Shown: in pieces, positions 8,266-15,999 of the stretch
Layout of the letters: every line of letters begins with the position of its first letter
How positions within the stretch are numbered: the stretch's first letter is position 1
NCBI RefSeq assembly: GCF_012027725.1
Contig: NZ_SJOU01000017.1
Coordinates: 1 to 54,385, forward strand
Direction: 5' to 3'
Length of the DNA stretch: 54,385 bases
Origin: Olsenella sp. SW781
GTDB lineage: Bacteria; Actinomycetota; Coriobacteriia; Coriobacteriales; Atopobiaceae
The notes under the pieces: model-generated
Told to the model about the DNA's origin: nothing
Seen by the model: only the letters and a program-made list of their open reading frames with translations
The model's database searches: none
Position numbers and translations under genes: made by a program

Positions 8266-8775
8266 GTGGCCCACAGTCGTACCCTCTACATTGACGCCGA
8301 CGCGTGCCCGGTCACGCGCGAGGCCCTCGCCTGCGCGCGACGGGCGCGGGTGCCGGTGGTCATTGTGGGAAACACCACGCAGAACCTTGAACGGCACGTC
8401 CGACGGGATGACCAGCGCGGCCCCGAGCGGGCCCGTGGCCGCGACGCCACGCACGGCGGCTTCTGGGTGGACGTGCTCGACGTGTCCATCGGTGCGGACA
8501 GCGCGGACTTTGCCATCGTGGAGCGCCTGCAGCCGGACGACGTGGTGGTCACGCAGGACATCGGCCTCGCGAGCATGGTGCTGGGGCGCGGAGCGGCGGC
8601 CATTGGCGTGCGCGGGCGCGTCTACACCAAAGCGACGATCGACATGGACCTCTTCATCCGCCACGAGGAGAAGAAGGTGCGCCGCGCCGGCGGCCGCACG
8701 CGCGGGCCGGCGGCCTTCACGGACGACGACCGCGAGCGGTTCACCCGCAACCTCGCCGATCTTCTCGGCAGATGA
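8266..8775 (+). CDS. YaiI/YqxD-family (DUF188, PIN-like) protein
   Basis: 169-residue cytoplasmic protein of the UPF0178/DUF188 family, which has a PIN/FLAP-nuclease-like fold but no firmly known substrate. Diagnostic motifs are YIDADACPV near the start, DSADFAIVERLQPDDVVVTQDIGLA in the middle (about residues 84-108) and the conserved FTDDDRERF at the C-terminus. It uses a GTG start at 8266 with GAGGAGG upstream. Its TGA stop is the first three bases of a 29-nt palindrome whose other end is the stop of the convergent selD gene. Confidence 0.85.
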   Translation: MAHSRTLYIDADACPVTREALACARRARVPVVIVGNTTQNLERHVRRDDQRGPERARGRDATHGGFWVDVLDVSIGADSADFAIVERLQPDDVVVTQDIGLASMVLGRGAAAIGVRGRVYTKATIDMDLFIRHEEKKVRRAGGRTRGPAAFTDDDRERFTRNLADLLGR

Positions 8776-8801
8776 TACGAAGGGACCGTCCCTTCGTATC
8801 A
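8773..8801. repeat. 29-nt palindrome supplying both stop codons of convergent genes
   Basis: Perfect inverted repeat with 14-nt arms around a single C: TGATACGAAGGGAC, C, GTCCCTTCGTATCA. The outer TGA on the plus strand (8773-8775) ends the DUF188 gene and the outer TGA on the minus strand (8799-8801) ends selD. The inner GGGAC/GTCCC core is shared with the larger palindromes listed elsewhere. It can act as a bidirectional terminator-like hairpin. Confidence 0.9.
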
Positions 8802-9857
8802 CGCCACGACGACGCTCTTCTCGCCGTGCGGGACGGCGCGGCCGATGACCGCGGCGGGGAGGCCCTCGCCGCGCAGGGCGGAGACGAGCCGCTCCGCGTC
8901 CGACTCGCCCAGCGCGAGGAGCAGGCCGCCTGAGGTCTGCGGGTCAAAGAGCACGTCGGCGAGGTCGAGCGGAAGCGCGTTGTCGAGCGCCACGCGCGGG
9001 CCGAAGAAGTCCCTGTTGCGGTAGGCACCGGCGGGGATGAGGCCGAGCGCCGCCATCTCGCGGGCGCGGGCCATGACGGGCACGGCGGCGGCGTCGATCT
9101 GGAGCGTGGCGCCCGAGGCCTCGGCCATCTCGCAGGAGTGCCCCATGAGCGAGAAGCCCGTGACGTCGGTGGCCGCGTGCGGCCAGCATCCCAGCTCGCG
9201 CGCCAGGCGAATCGGCGCCTCGTTGAGCGTGGTCATGGAGTCCGTTGCCACGCGCACGCCGGCGTCGTCGAGGAGCCCCCCCTTGTGCGCGGTGGTGAGG
9301 ACGCCCGTGCCAAGCGCCTTGGTGAGAACGAGCGCGTCGCCGACCTGCGCGCCGCCGTTCTCAAGGCGCTCGTCCAGCGCGACGAACCCCGTCACGGCGA
9401 GGCCGTACTTGGGCTCGTGGTCGTTGATCGAGTGCCCTCCCGCGACCACGCACCCGGCGCGACGGCACGTCTCGGCGCCGCCGGCCAGAATCTGCCCGGC
9501 GACCTCGATGCCCAGGCAGTTGGGGAAGCACAGGAGGTTGAGCGCCATCGCGGGCCGGCCGCCCATCGCATAGACGTCCGAAAGCGCGTTGGTGGCCGCG
9601 ACCTGGCCAAACAGGAACGGGTCGTCCACCATGGGCGGGAAGAAGTCCGTCGTGGCGATGAGCCCGCGGCCGTCGCCGAGGTCCCACACGCACGCGTCGT
9701 CGGAGGCGTCAAAGCCCACCACGAGCTCCGGCGCGTCCAGGTGCGGCAACCCCGCCAGCACGCCCGCAAGCTCGCCCGGCGCGATCTTGGCCGCGCACCC
9801 GGCGGCCTCCACGAGCTCCGTGAGCCTCACGCCCGTCATGTCCATCGCAGCCCCCAT
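8799..9857 (-). CDS. selD: selenide, water dikinase
   Basis: About 352-residue ATP-dependent enzyme that makes selenophosphate from selenide, needed for selenocysteine or 2-selenouridine. The N-terminal catalytic pair is visible as GCAAKI (Cys21, Lys24); the active residue is an ordinary Cys, not Sec. ATTDFFPPMVDDP binds Mg-ATP, and AATNALSDVYAMGG, GGHSINDHEPKYG and VTGFSLMGH are typical SelD motifs. Start choice is uncertain: the ATGs at 9857, 9845 and 9839 are in frame, and the GGGGG between them favours 9845. No selA, selB or selenoprotein gene is in the window. Confidence 0.92.
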   Translation of the reverse strand: MGAAMDMTGVRLTELVEAAGCAAKIAPGELAGVLAGLPHLDAPELVVGFDASDDACVWDLGDGRGLIATTDFFPPMVDDPFLFGQVAATNALSDVYAMGGRPAMALNLLCFPNCLGIEVAGQILAGGAETCRRAGCVVAGGHSINDHEPKYGLAVTGFVALDERLENGGAQVGDALVLTKALGTGVLTTAHKGGLLDDAGVRVATDSMTTLNEAPIRLARELGCWPHAATDVTGFSLMGHSCEMAEASGATLQIDAAAVPVMARAREMAALGLIPAGAYRNRDFFGPRVALDNALPLDLADVLFDPQTSGGLLLALGESDAERLVSALRGEGLPAAVIGRAVPHGEKSVVVA

Positions 9858-9860
9858 CCG

Positions 9861-9904
9861 CTGAAAGCCTGTCCCAAAATCTCTGAGAGAAAAAACACGT
9901 CCCC
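9861..9904. repeat. GGGAC-type palindromic repeat, TCTCTGAGAGA core
   Basis: Reads (plus) CTGTCCC, AAAATCTCTGAGAGAAAA, then ACACGTCCCC. Reverse-complemented it aligns with the repeat directly after aspS (27725-27765): both run GGGGACG, a TTTTCTCTCAGAGA palindrome, then GGGACAGG. It lies directly upstream of selD. Confidence 0.75.
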
Positions 9905-9913
9905 AATTGACAG

Positions 9914-9944
9914 ACGCCCCCGGGAGCGTAGGTCCCGGGGGCGT
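9914..9944 (-). terminator. terminator hairpin downstream of the DUF1508 gene
   Basis: 12-nt perfect arms ACGCCCCCGGGA / TCCCGGGGGCGT around a 7-nt loop, 28 nt past the stop of the minus-strand gene. The following T-tract on that strand is weak. Confidence 0.65.
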
Positions 9945-9972
9945 GCCGAGTCAACGTTCTTATCGCCAGCCG

Positions 9973-10344
9973 TTAGTTCTCGTCGGCGGCGAGGGAGGAG
10001 TCGCACTCCGCGCGCGTGCGCTCGATGCGGCGCAGCAGGGACTCCTTGAGCTCATAGGTGTGCGAGCGCGCGATGTCGCCCGCCTCGTGCGTGATGAAGC
10101 GGAAGAAGAAGTGGCCGTCGAAGTCCTCGTAGATGCGGAACTTGGGCGTGGGCTCGCGATCGAAGGCGTCAACGGTGCTGTCCTCGATCTCGGCGTCGGC
10201 GGCGGAGGCGCGCACGCACTCGATTCCGTGCAGGCACTCGTCCTTGGACGGGAAGATGATCGAAGACATGAGGATGTGCCCGTTGCTGGCGCAGAGGTTG
10301 AAGCAGTAGCGGCCCTCGTTCTCAACCACGACGTACTGACCCAT
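9973..10344 (-). CDS. DUF1508 (YegP-like) protein
   Basis: 123 residues resembling the YegP/UPF0339 family of small alpha-beta repeat proteins of unknown biochemical role. The first unit reads GQYVVVENEGRYCFNLCASN then GHILMSSIIFPSKDECLHGI, the standard strand pattern in which a query such as NGxxIxxS is followed by a helix; the second half (FRIYEDFDGHFFFRFITHEA) looks like a diverged second unit. AGGTGG upstream supports ATG at 10344 over a GTG four codons earlier. The C-terminus is acidic. It is a single gene with its own terminator. Confidence 0.7.
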   Translation of the reverse strand: MGQYVVVENEGRYCFNLCASNGHILMSSIIFPSKDECLHGIECVRASAADAEIEDSTVDAFDREPTPKFRIYEDFDGHFFFRFITHEAGDIARSHTYELKESLLRRIERTRAECDSSLAADEN

Positions 10345-10586
10345 GGAAATCACCACCTAAGTCGGTTTACTTGCGGATTACAAAAGCCTACCCCGCGCGA
10401 GCCCCTGCGGGAGCGGCGCGTTCGCGGACGGTCGGATTTGTTCGGGGAGAAGGGCATGACGCAGCGTCGGTGCGGGCGGCAAACGAGTCGTGGGGGAATA
10501 CGGGCAGGAAAATGGGGTATGATTGCTTTACATCCCCCGAACGCAATGGGTTGGCGTGGTCGGGGGACGCGCCAGCCCACCAGACG
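10345..10586. other. non-coding gap upstream of the DUF1508 gene
   Basis: No convincing ORF. On the plus strand TATGAT at about 10516 could be a -10 element, followed by hairpins (TGGCG/CGCCA and CCCCCGA/TCGGGGG) between 10530 and 10580. These might form a small RNA, but no good -35 box was seen. Confidence 0.3.
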
Positions 10587-10623
10587 AAAAGGGCCCCGGC
10601 CTCCCATGCGGGCGGCCGGGGCC
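10587..10623 (-). terminator. intrinsic terminator of the ior operon
   Basis: GGCCCCGGCC (10592-10601) pairs with GGCCGGGGCC (10614-10623). Read on the minus strand the hairpin is followed by CTTTTCGTC, giving a U-tract about 75 nt after the iorB stop. Confidence 0.8.
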
Positions 10624-10635
10624 ACGTCGTTTCTG

Positions 10636-10683
10636 GCGCCGAGAAGGGCGGGCGCCGAGAAGGGCGGGCGCCGAGAAGGGCGG
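10636..10683. repeat. three perfect tandem copies of a 16-mer
   Basis: GCGCCGAGAAGGGCGG is repeated three times without a gap at 10636-10651, 10652-10667 and 10668-10683, between iorB and its terminator. The unit contains CGAGAAGG, a one-base variant of the dispersed GGCGAGAAGR word. Confidence 0.95.
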
Positions 10684-10698
10684 GCTGCCCCTCCCTCG

Positions 10699-11331
10699 CT
10701 AGCGCGCCTCGCCGCGAAGCGCGGCGTCGCGGCCGGCGTCGAAGGCCGCGAGGTTGGCCTCCACCGTCCTGGGCGGTACGCACGCGCGCACGGCGTCGCA
10801 CCAGAGCTCGGCGTCGAAGGGCAGCGCCGTCGAGAGCGCGCCCACGAGCACCACGTTGGTGGAGCAGGGGGCGCCGAGGCCGCGCGCGATCACGCCGGCG
10901 TCCAGCAGGTGGGCGCCCAGCTCGCGCAGGCGATCGTCCACGCGCTCGGGCATCGTGAAGTTGCCGATGTTCACGGAGACGGGCGTGATCTCCTCGTCGT
11001 TGACGAACATCGTGCCGCCCTCGGCGAGGTAGTGCTGGGCGCGCAGGGCCTCCACGGCCTCGAAGGCCACCACCACGTCGGCGCAGCCGTCGTCGCAGAC
11101 CATGGTGGAGACGTGCTCGCCCAGGCGGATGACCGTGCTCACCGAGCCGCCGCGCTGGCTCATGCCGTGGATCTCGGAGACCTTGACGTCGAGCCCGGCG
11201 CCGGCGGCGACCGTCGCCAGCAGCTTGCCCGCGAGGATCGTGCCCTGGCCGCCCACGCCCACAAGGAGGATGGTCTTGGTGCCGTGCAAAAGTGTCTGTC
11301 CCCTTTGCACGCTCTTCTCGGTATCAGCCAT
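10699..11331 (-). CDS. iorB: indolepyruvate:ferredoxin oxidoreductase, beta subunit
   Basis: 210-residue gamma-type (POR gamma) subunit of the thiamine-dependent enzyme that oxidatively decarboxylates aryl pyruvates to aryl-acetyl-CoA with ferredoxin. KTILLVGVGGQGTILAGKLLA is the signature start (beginning near residue 19), with VSEIHGMSQRGGSVSTVIRLG next and ARGLGAPCSTNVVLVGALST later. The stop of iorA, its GGAG and the ATG are packed within about 12 nt, so translation is coupled and the start is well fixed. Unusually, residues 8-16 (VQRGQTLLH) are encoded by a 27-nt copy of the intergenic GTGCAAA repeat. Confidence 0.93.
   Translation of the reverse strand: MADTEKSVQRGQTLLHGTKTILLVGVGGQGTILAGKLLATVAAGAGLDVKVSEIHGMSQRGGSVSTVIRLGEHVSTMVCDDGCADVVVAFEAVEALRAQHYLAEGGTMFVNDEEITPVSVNIGNFTMPERVDDRLRELGAHLLDAGVIARGLGAPCSTNVVLVGALSTALPFDAELWCDAVRACVPPRTVEANLAAFDAGRDAALRGEAR
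11284..11310. repeat. GTGCAAA palindromic repeat translated inside iorB
   Basis: GTGCAAAAGTGTCTGTCCCC followed by TTTGCAC. It differs by one base from the inner arm of the repeats at 13136 and 17040 (T for A in the AGTGACTG part). It is exactly 27 nt, so it keeps the iorB frame. Confidence 0.9.
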
Positions 11332-11334
11332 TGC

Positions 11335-13104
11335 TTACTCCTTCGTGATGCAGCCGAACGGGCAGGACTGGACGCACTGGTCGCACCCGACGCACTGCGT
11401 GGGGTCGATCGCGGCGGTGCCGTCCTTGGCGCGCCCGAGGGCGGGGCAGCCGATCTTGATGCACTGGCCGCACGCGCGGCAGTTGCGGATGGTGGGCAGC
11501 TTGCCGCGGCTGCGGTCGATGAGGCGGCACGGCGCCTTGAAGACGATGACGGAGAGGCGGTCGGTCGCGGACGTGGCGGCCTTGAGAGCGGAGCGCACGG
11601 CAGCCAGGTCCTGCGCGTTAACCTCGACGACGTCCTCCACGCCCATCGCGCGGCACAGGGCGAGAAGGTCGAGCGCCTTGCCGGTGGGGTTGTCCAGCGG
11701 GCCTATTCTGTGCGAGCTGTCCGTGAGGGTGACGCCGTTCACGGGGTTGCCCTGCGTGCCGGTCATGGCCGTGGTGCGGTTGTCCAGGATGCAGAGGGTG
11801 CCGGTGCCGCCGTTGTAGATGGTGCCGAGCATGCTCGTAATGCCGGAGTGCGCGAAGGTGGAGTCGCCGATGACGCCCACGACGGGGCGGCCGGTGCGCT
11901 CGGGCGCGCCGGCGAGCTCCATGCCGTGCGCCATGGAGAGCGAGGCGCCCATGTCGATGACCGTGTGGCACGCGCCGTAGGGCGCGACGGCGCCGAGCGT
12001 GTAGCAGCCGATGTCGCCGGTGACGATGGCCTTGAGCCGGCGCAGCTCGCAGAAGACGAGGCGGTGCGGGCAGCCGGGGCAAAACGCCGGCGGGCGCGGC
12101 GGGAGGTCGGTGGCGGGGTCGAGGTGCGCGGGCTGCTCCACGCCGAAGGCGGCGCGGATGAGCTGCGGCTTGAGCTCGCCGGCAACGGGGAGCGGCGCGG
12201 CGGGCGGCTCGGCGAGTGCGATGCCGAGGGCGCGGACGCGCGAGGAGAAGTAGTCGCTCGCCTCCTCGATGACGTAGCACGCGTCGACGGACGCGGCAAA
12301 GTCCGCGAGCGCGCGGGCGGGCAGCGGCCAGGCGAGGCCGAGCTTGAACGTGGAGGCCTCGGGCAGCGCCTCGCGGACGTGCTGGTAGACGGCACCGGCG
12401 CAGATGACGCCGATCTTCTCGTCACGCATCTCCACGTGGTTGAACGGGCAGGTCTCGGCGTACTCCTCGAGTGCCGCCTGGCGCTCGTCCACGACCACGC
12501 GGCGCTTGACCGCGTTGGCGGGCATCATGACGTACTTGGGGATGTCGTCCGCGTAGTCGCGCGGGGCCACGGCCTCGCGCGCGCCGTCGGCGGAGACGAG
12601 CGTGCGGGTGTGCGCGATGCGCATGGTCTCGTGCAGCATGACCGGCGTGTCAAAGCGTTCGGAGAGCTCGAAGGCCGCGCGGGCCATCTCGTAGCAGTCC
12701 TGCGAGTCGGCCACATCGAGGCAGGGGATGCGGCCGAAGGCGGCGTAGAAGCGCGAGTCCTGCTCGTTCTGAGACGAGTAGCAGGACGGGTCGTCCGCGG
12801 CCAGGAGCACGAGGCCGGCGTTCACGCCGGTGGACGCGGCAGCCATGAAGGGGTCGGCGGCAACGTTCACGCCCACGTGCTTCATCGTGACGAGCGAGCG
12901 CGCGCCGGCGATGGCGGCGCCGAGGCCCACCTCGAAGGCGACCTTCTCGTTGGGGGACCACTCGCAGTAGACGTCGTCCTTGCGCACGAGGGCCTCGAGC
13001 GTCTCGGTGGACGGCGTGCCGGGGTAGCCCACGCCCACGGCCACGCCCGCCTCCCAGGCGCCCTGGGCGATGGCCTCGTTCCCGGACATGAGGTGCTTGT
13101 CCAT
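11335..13104 (-). CDS. iorA: indolepyruvate:ferredoxin oxidoreductase, alpha subunit
   Basis: 589-residue large subunit. The N-terminal part is the pyrimidine-binding/CoA domain (MSGNEAIAQGAWEAG, GYPGTPSTETLE). The central TPP domain has GDIGCYTLG, GASLSMAHGME and VGVIGDSTFAHSG with the Mg-binding GDS. The C-terminus carries two 4Fe-4S clusters, CRACGQCIKIGCP and CVGCDQCVQSCPFGC. Substrates are indolepyruvate, phenylpyruvate and related products of aromatic amino acid transamination. ATG at 13104 follows AAAGGAGA; an apparent longer frame is only translated repeat DNA. It overlaps functionally with iorB just downstream and lies after the acyl-CoA ligase gene. Confidence 0.95.
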   Translation of the reverse strand: MDKHLMSGNEAIAQGAWEAGVAVGVGYPGTPSTETLEALVRKDDVYCEWSPNEKVAFEVGLGAAIAGARSLVTMKHVGVNVAADPFMAAASTGVNAGLVLLAADDPSCYSSQNEQDSRFYAAFGRIPCLDVADSQDCYEMARAAFELSERFDTPVMLHETMRIAHTRTLVSADGAREAVAPRDYADDIPKYVMMPANAVKRRVVVDERQAALEEYAETCPFNHVEMRDEKIGVICAGAVYQHVREALPEASTFKLGLAWPLPARALADFAASVDACYVIEEASDYFSSRVRALGIALAEPPAAPLPVAGELKPQLIRAAFGVEQPAHLDPATDLPPRPPAFCPGCPHRLVFCELRRLKAIVTGDIGCYTLGAVAPYGACHTVIDMGASLSMAHGMELAGAPERTGRPVVGVIGDSTFAHSGITSMLGTIYNGGTGTLCILDNRTTAMTGTQGNPVNGVTLTDSSHRIGPLDNPTGKALDLLALCRAMGVEDVVEVNAQDLAAVRSALKAATSATDRLSVIVFKAPCRLIDRSRGKLPTIRNCRACGQCIKIGCPALGRAKDGTAAIDPTQCVGCDQCVQSCPFGCITKE

Positions 13105-13135
13105 GTCTCTCCTTTCCTGCGGATGTGCGGGGGCA

Positions 13136-13236
13136 GCGGCGTGCAAAGGGCGTGCAAAGGGGACAGTCACTTTTGCACGCTTTCGGTCCTAGCGTGCAAA
13201 AGTGACTGTCCCCTTTGCACGCCCTTTGCACGCCGC
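13136..13236. repeat. nested 101-nt GTGCAAA/GGGAC palindrome
   Basis: Two perfect 46-nt arms (13136-13181 and 13191-13236) around a 9-nt loop. Each arm holds an outer GCGTGCAAAGG and an inner GTGCAAAGGGGACAGTCAC unit, so one palindrome looks inserted in another. It lies between the ligase and iorA, 17 nt after the ligase stop in transcript order. Confidence 0.97.
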
Positions 13237-13252
13237 CGCCCCCCCTGCACGC

Positions 13253-14890
13253 CTAGTGGCGGGTCTCGCGGGCGACGAGGGCGTCGGCCCCGTACTTCGC
13301 GCGAAGCGCCGGCTTCTCTATCTTGCCCGTGGGGTTTCTCGGCACGGGGGCAAAGATGACCCTACGGGGCCGCTTGTAGCGCGGCAGCCCCTTGCAGAAC
13401 CGGTCGACGTCCTCCTCCGTGAGGGGCGCGGCGTCCGGCTTGAGCTCGATGATGGCGGCGGCGATCTCTCCCAGGCGCTCGTCGGGCAGGCCGATCACGG
13501 CCACGTCCTTGATCGCGGGATGGCCCATGAGGTAGTCCTCGATCTGCACCGGGTAGAGGTTCTCGCCGCCCGTGATGATGACGTCCTTCTTGCGGTCGAC
13601 GAGCCAGTAGAACCCCTCCTCGTCGCGCCGGGCCATGTCGCCGGTGTGGAGCCAGCCGTCGATGAGCGTCTCCGCCGTGGCCTCGGGGTCCTTGTAGTAG
13701 CACTCCATGAGGCCGGGCCCCTTGACGCAGAGCTCGCCGACCTCGCCTGCCGCCACCTCGGCGCCGCGCTCGTCCACGATCTTGCACTCCCAGCGGTAGC
13801 CGGGCACGCCGATGGCGCCCACGTGGTCGATGTTCTCCACGCCCAGGTGCACGCAGCCGGGGCCCATCGACTCCGAGAGGCCGTAGTTGGTGTCGTAGTC
13901 GTGGTGCGGGAAGACCGCGCGCCAGCGCTGGATGAGGCTCGCGGGGACCGGCTGCGCGCCGATGTGCATGAGGCGCCACTGGTCGAGGTGGTAGTCCTCC
14001 AGCCTCACCGTCCCCTCCTCGATGGCCACGAGGATGTCCTGCGCCCACGGCACGAGCAGCCACACGATGGTGCACCCCTCGCTGGACGCGGTCTCCAGCA
14101 CCGTCTTGGGCGAGACGCCGCGCAGCAGCACGCCGCGCCCGCCCACGAGCAGGCTTCCCATCCAGTGCATGCACGCGCCCGTGTGGTAGAGCGGCGGGAT
14201 GCACAGGAACACGTCGTCGTGGGTCTGGCCGTGGTGGCGCTGCTCCATCTCGGCGGCCTGCGTGAGGCTCTCGTGGTTGTGGAGGATCGCCTTGGGGAAG
14301 CCGGTGGTGCCGGAGGAGAAGTAGATGGCCGCGTCCTCGTGCTCGGAGAGGGGCACGCGGGGGTCGGCCGAGGAGCATAAGGAAGCCAGCTCGCGGTAGC
14401 TCTCGGCCCAGGTGGGGCAGTCGTCGCCCACGTAGAAGAGCAGGCGACCGGCGTGGATGCGGTCCACGATCTCCTCCACGCGACCGATGAACTCCGGGCC
14501 AAAGACGAGGATGTTCACGTCCGCCTTGTCAAGGCAGTACTCGATCTCGTCGGCGGAGTAGCGGAAGTTCAGCGGCACCACCGTGGCGCCCGACTTGAGG
14601 ACGCCAAAGTAGAGCGGCAGCCACTCGATGCAGTTGTAGAGCAGGATCGCCACCTTGTCGTCCTTGCGCACGCCGCGGCTGAGCAGCAGGTTGGCAAAGC
14701 GGTTGGCCTTCTCGTCAAAGACGGACCACGTCATCTCGCGGCGGAACGGCTCGTCGTCGGTGGTCTCCACGAGGTCGTAGTCGCGCCAGGTGATGTGGCG
14801 GTTCTCGCGCCGCTCGGGGTTGACCTCCACGAGGGCGACCTCGCTCGGGTACTTCTCGGCGTTGGCGCGCAGCATGTCGACGATGGTCAT
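13253..14890 (-). CDS. AMP-binding acyl-CoA ligase
   Basis: 545-residue ANL-superfamily enzyme that activates a carboxylic acid with ATP and CoA. Motif A5-like YFSSGTTGFPKAIL (P-loop), YGLSESMG, GWLHTGDMARRDEEG and the hinge region DRKKDVIITGGENLYPVQIE are clear; the C-terminal catalytic lysine region reads RNPTGKIEKPALR. GGAAAGG supports ATG at 14890; a GTG eight codons upstream is less likely. Located before iorAB on the same strand, it may interconvert arylacetates and arylacetyl-CoA. The exact acid cannot be read from sequence. Confidence 0.87.
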   Translation of the reverse strand: MTIVDMLRANAEKYPSEVALVEVNPERRENRHITWRDYDLVETTDDEPFRREMTWSVFDEKANRFANLLLSRGVRKDDKVAILLYNCIEWLPLYFGVLKSGATVVPLNFRYSADEIEYCLDKADVNILVFGPEFIGRVEEIVDRIHAGRLLFYVGDDCPTWAESYRELASLCSSADPRVPLSEHEDAAIYFSSGTTGFPKAILHNHESLTQAAEMEQRHHGQTHDDVFLCIPPLYHTGACMHWMGSLLVGGRGVLLRGVSPKTVLETASSEGCTIVWLLVPWAQDILVAIEEGTVRLEDYHLDQWRLMHIGAQPVPASLIQRWRAVFPHHDYDTNYGLSESMGPGCVHLGVENIDHVGAIGVPGYRWECKIVDERGAEVAAGEVGELCVKGPGLMECYYKDPEATAETLIDGWLHTGDMARRDEEGFYWLVDRKKDVIITGGENLYPVQIEDYLMGHPAIKDVAVIGLPDERLGEIAAAIIELKPDAAPLTEEDVDRFCKGLPRYKRPRRVIFAPVPRNPTGKIEKPALRAKYGADALVARETRH

Positions 14891-15000
14891 ACGGGGCCTT
14901 TCCGGTCTTGTCACACGTAGGGGACATGATAGACGCGGACGCGCCGGGAGGGGCGCGCGACTCCGCGACCGGTAACGTTCATGTGACGTTGCGTTGCGAT

Positions 15001-15200
15001 TTCGGGGGTCGTGGCAGTTTGGGGCGGACGGGCGTTGCGCGGACGGGGGTTATGGCAGCGGCGCGGCTGCCATAACCCCGAAAAGCGCGGCGGGGCGAGA
15101 AGAACGCGCAGTTGGCGTCCTGGACCGATTGCCATAACCCCTCTTCCGGCAACGCGCTAGGCGCCGGGATTGCCATAACCCCCGCTCACGCAACGCCCGC
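15001..15200. repeat. TGCCATAACCCC repeat cluster, copy 1
   Basis: The 390-nt gap between the ligase and the response regulator has no gene. It contains GGGGGTCGTGGCAGTTT, then GGGGTTATGGCAG near 15050 facing CTGCCATAACCCC near 15070, then the word GGCGAGAAGAAC (15094-15105), then two direct units of TTGCCATAACCCC each followed about ten bases later by CAACGC. The same ordered set recurs at 22195-22400. Confidence 0.9.
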
Positions 15201-15281
15201 CGTCCGCACCTCCGTCCTTCTCGCCGCGCCGTGCCGCTGTGCTACCCTCGTGGCGAGAAGAACCTGCGGACAGGAGGCCCC

Positions 15282-15953
15282 ATGAGACGCCTTTTGGTGG
15301 TTGAGGACGACGCTCGGCTGCGCGACGAGCTCTGCGTCCTTCTCGGGCGCAACGGCTACGAGGCCGTGGCGCTCACGGACTTCGCGGACACCGCCGGCCA
15401 GATCCTCTCCGTCGCGCCCGACCTCGTGCTCCTGGACCTCAACCTTCCCGGCGTGGACGGCCAGTACGTCTGCCGCGAGGTGCGCCGCAAGAGCGACGTC
15501 CCCATCATCGTGGTGACGAGCCGCGACAACGACATGGACGAGCTGCTCACGCTCTCCCTCGGCGCGGACGACTTCGTTCCCAAGCCCTACAACGACCAGG
15601 TCCTCCTCGCCCATGTGGCGACGGTCCTCAAGCGCAGCTACGGCGAGGGCGCGGCGGCCGCGGAGATATGCCACGGCGGCGTGACGCTGGACACGGCGCG
15701 CTGCCGCGTGAGCGCGGGCGGCCGCACCGCCGAGCTCACGAAGAACGAGCTGCGCATCCTGGCGCTGCTCATGCGCAACGCGGGCGCGGTGGTGAGCCGC
15801 CAGCGCATCCAGGAGGAGCTGTGGGCGTCCGACGAGTTCGTCGACGACAACACGCTCACGGTGAACGTCAGCCACCTGCGCTCGACGCTCGCGAAGATCG
15901 GCGTGGAGAACTTCGTGCTCACCAAGCGCGGCATGGGGTATCTGGTGGAGTGA
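15282..15953 (+). CDS. OmpR-family response regulator (BceR-like)
   Basis: 223-residue two-component regulator. The receiver begins MRRLLVVEDDARLRDEL with acidic residues Glu8-Asp9-Asp10; the phospho-acceptor is Asp52 in VLLDLNLPG, the switch residues lie in VVTSRDND, and the lysine is in FVPKPY. The C-terminal winged helix ends VLTKRGMGYLVE. AGGAGG precedes the ATG at 15282. It is followed 46 nt later by a two-helix kinase and then an ABC pair, the standard BceRS-BceAB order for sensing and resisting cell-wall-active peptides. Inverted copies of the GGCGAGAAGRAC word (15214, 15252) lie in its promoter region. Confidence 0.92.
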   Translation: MRRLLVVEDDARLRDELCVLLGRNGYEAVALTDFADTAGQILSVAPDLVLLDLNLPGVDGQYVCREVRRKSDVPIIVVTSRDNDMDELLTLSLGADDFVPKPYNDQVLLAHVATVLKRSYGEGAAAAEICHGGVTLDTARCRVSAGGRTAELTKNELRILALLMRNAGAVVSRQRIQEELWASDEFVDDNTLTVNVSHLRSTLAKIGVENFVLTKRGMGYLVE

Positions 15954-15999
15954 GGCAACGTGCCGCCGGCGTCTGCCACTGGCACGCGAGGGAGGACAC

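Noticed and set aside
8799-9857. Selenocysteine in SelD or a SECIS element
   Set aside because: The catalytic position is an ordinary Cys codon and there is no in-frame TGA; nothing else in the window looks like a selenoprotein.
10516-10590. A plus-strand small RNA gene
   Set aside because: TATGAT lacks a -35 partner and the end hairpin fits better as the minus-strand ior terminator; kept only as a low-confidence note.
13105-13170. N-terminal extension of IorA (frame open to 13170)
   Set aside because: The extension is translated repeat DNA; ATG at 13104 has AAAGGAGA and matches the family start.
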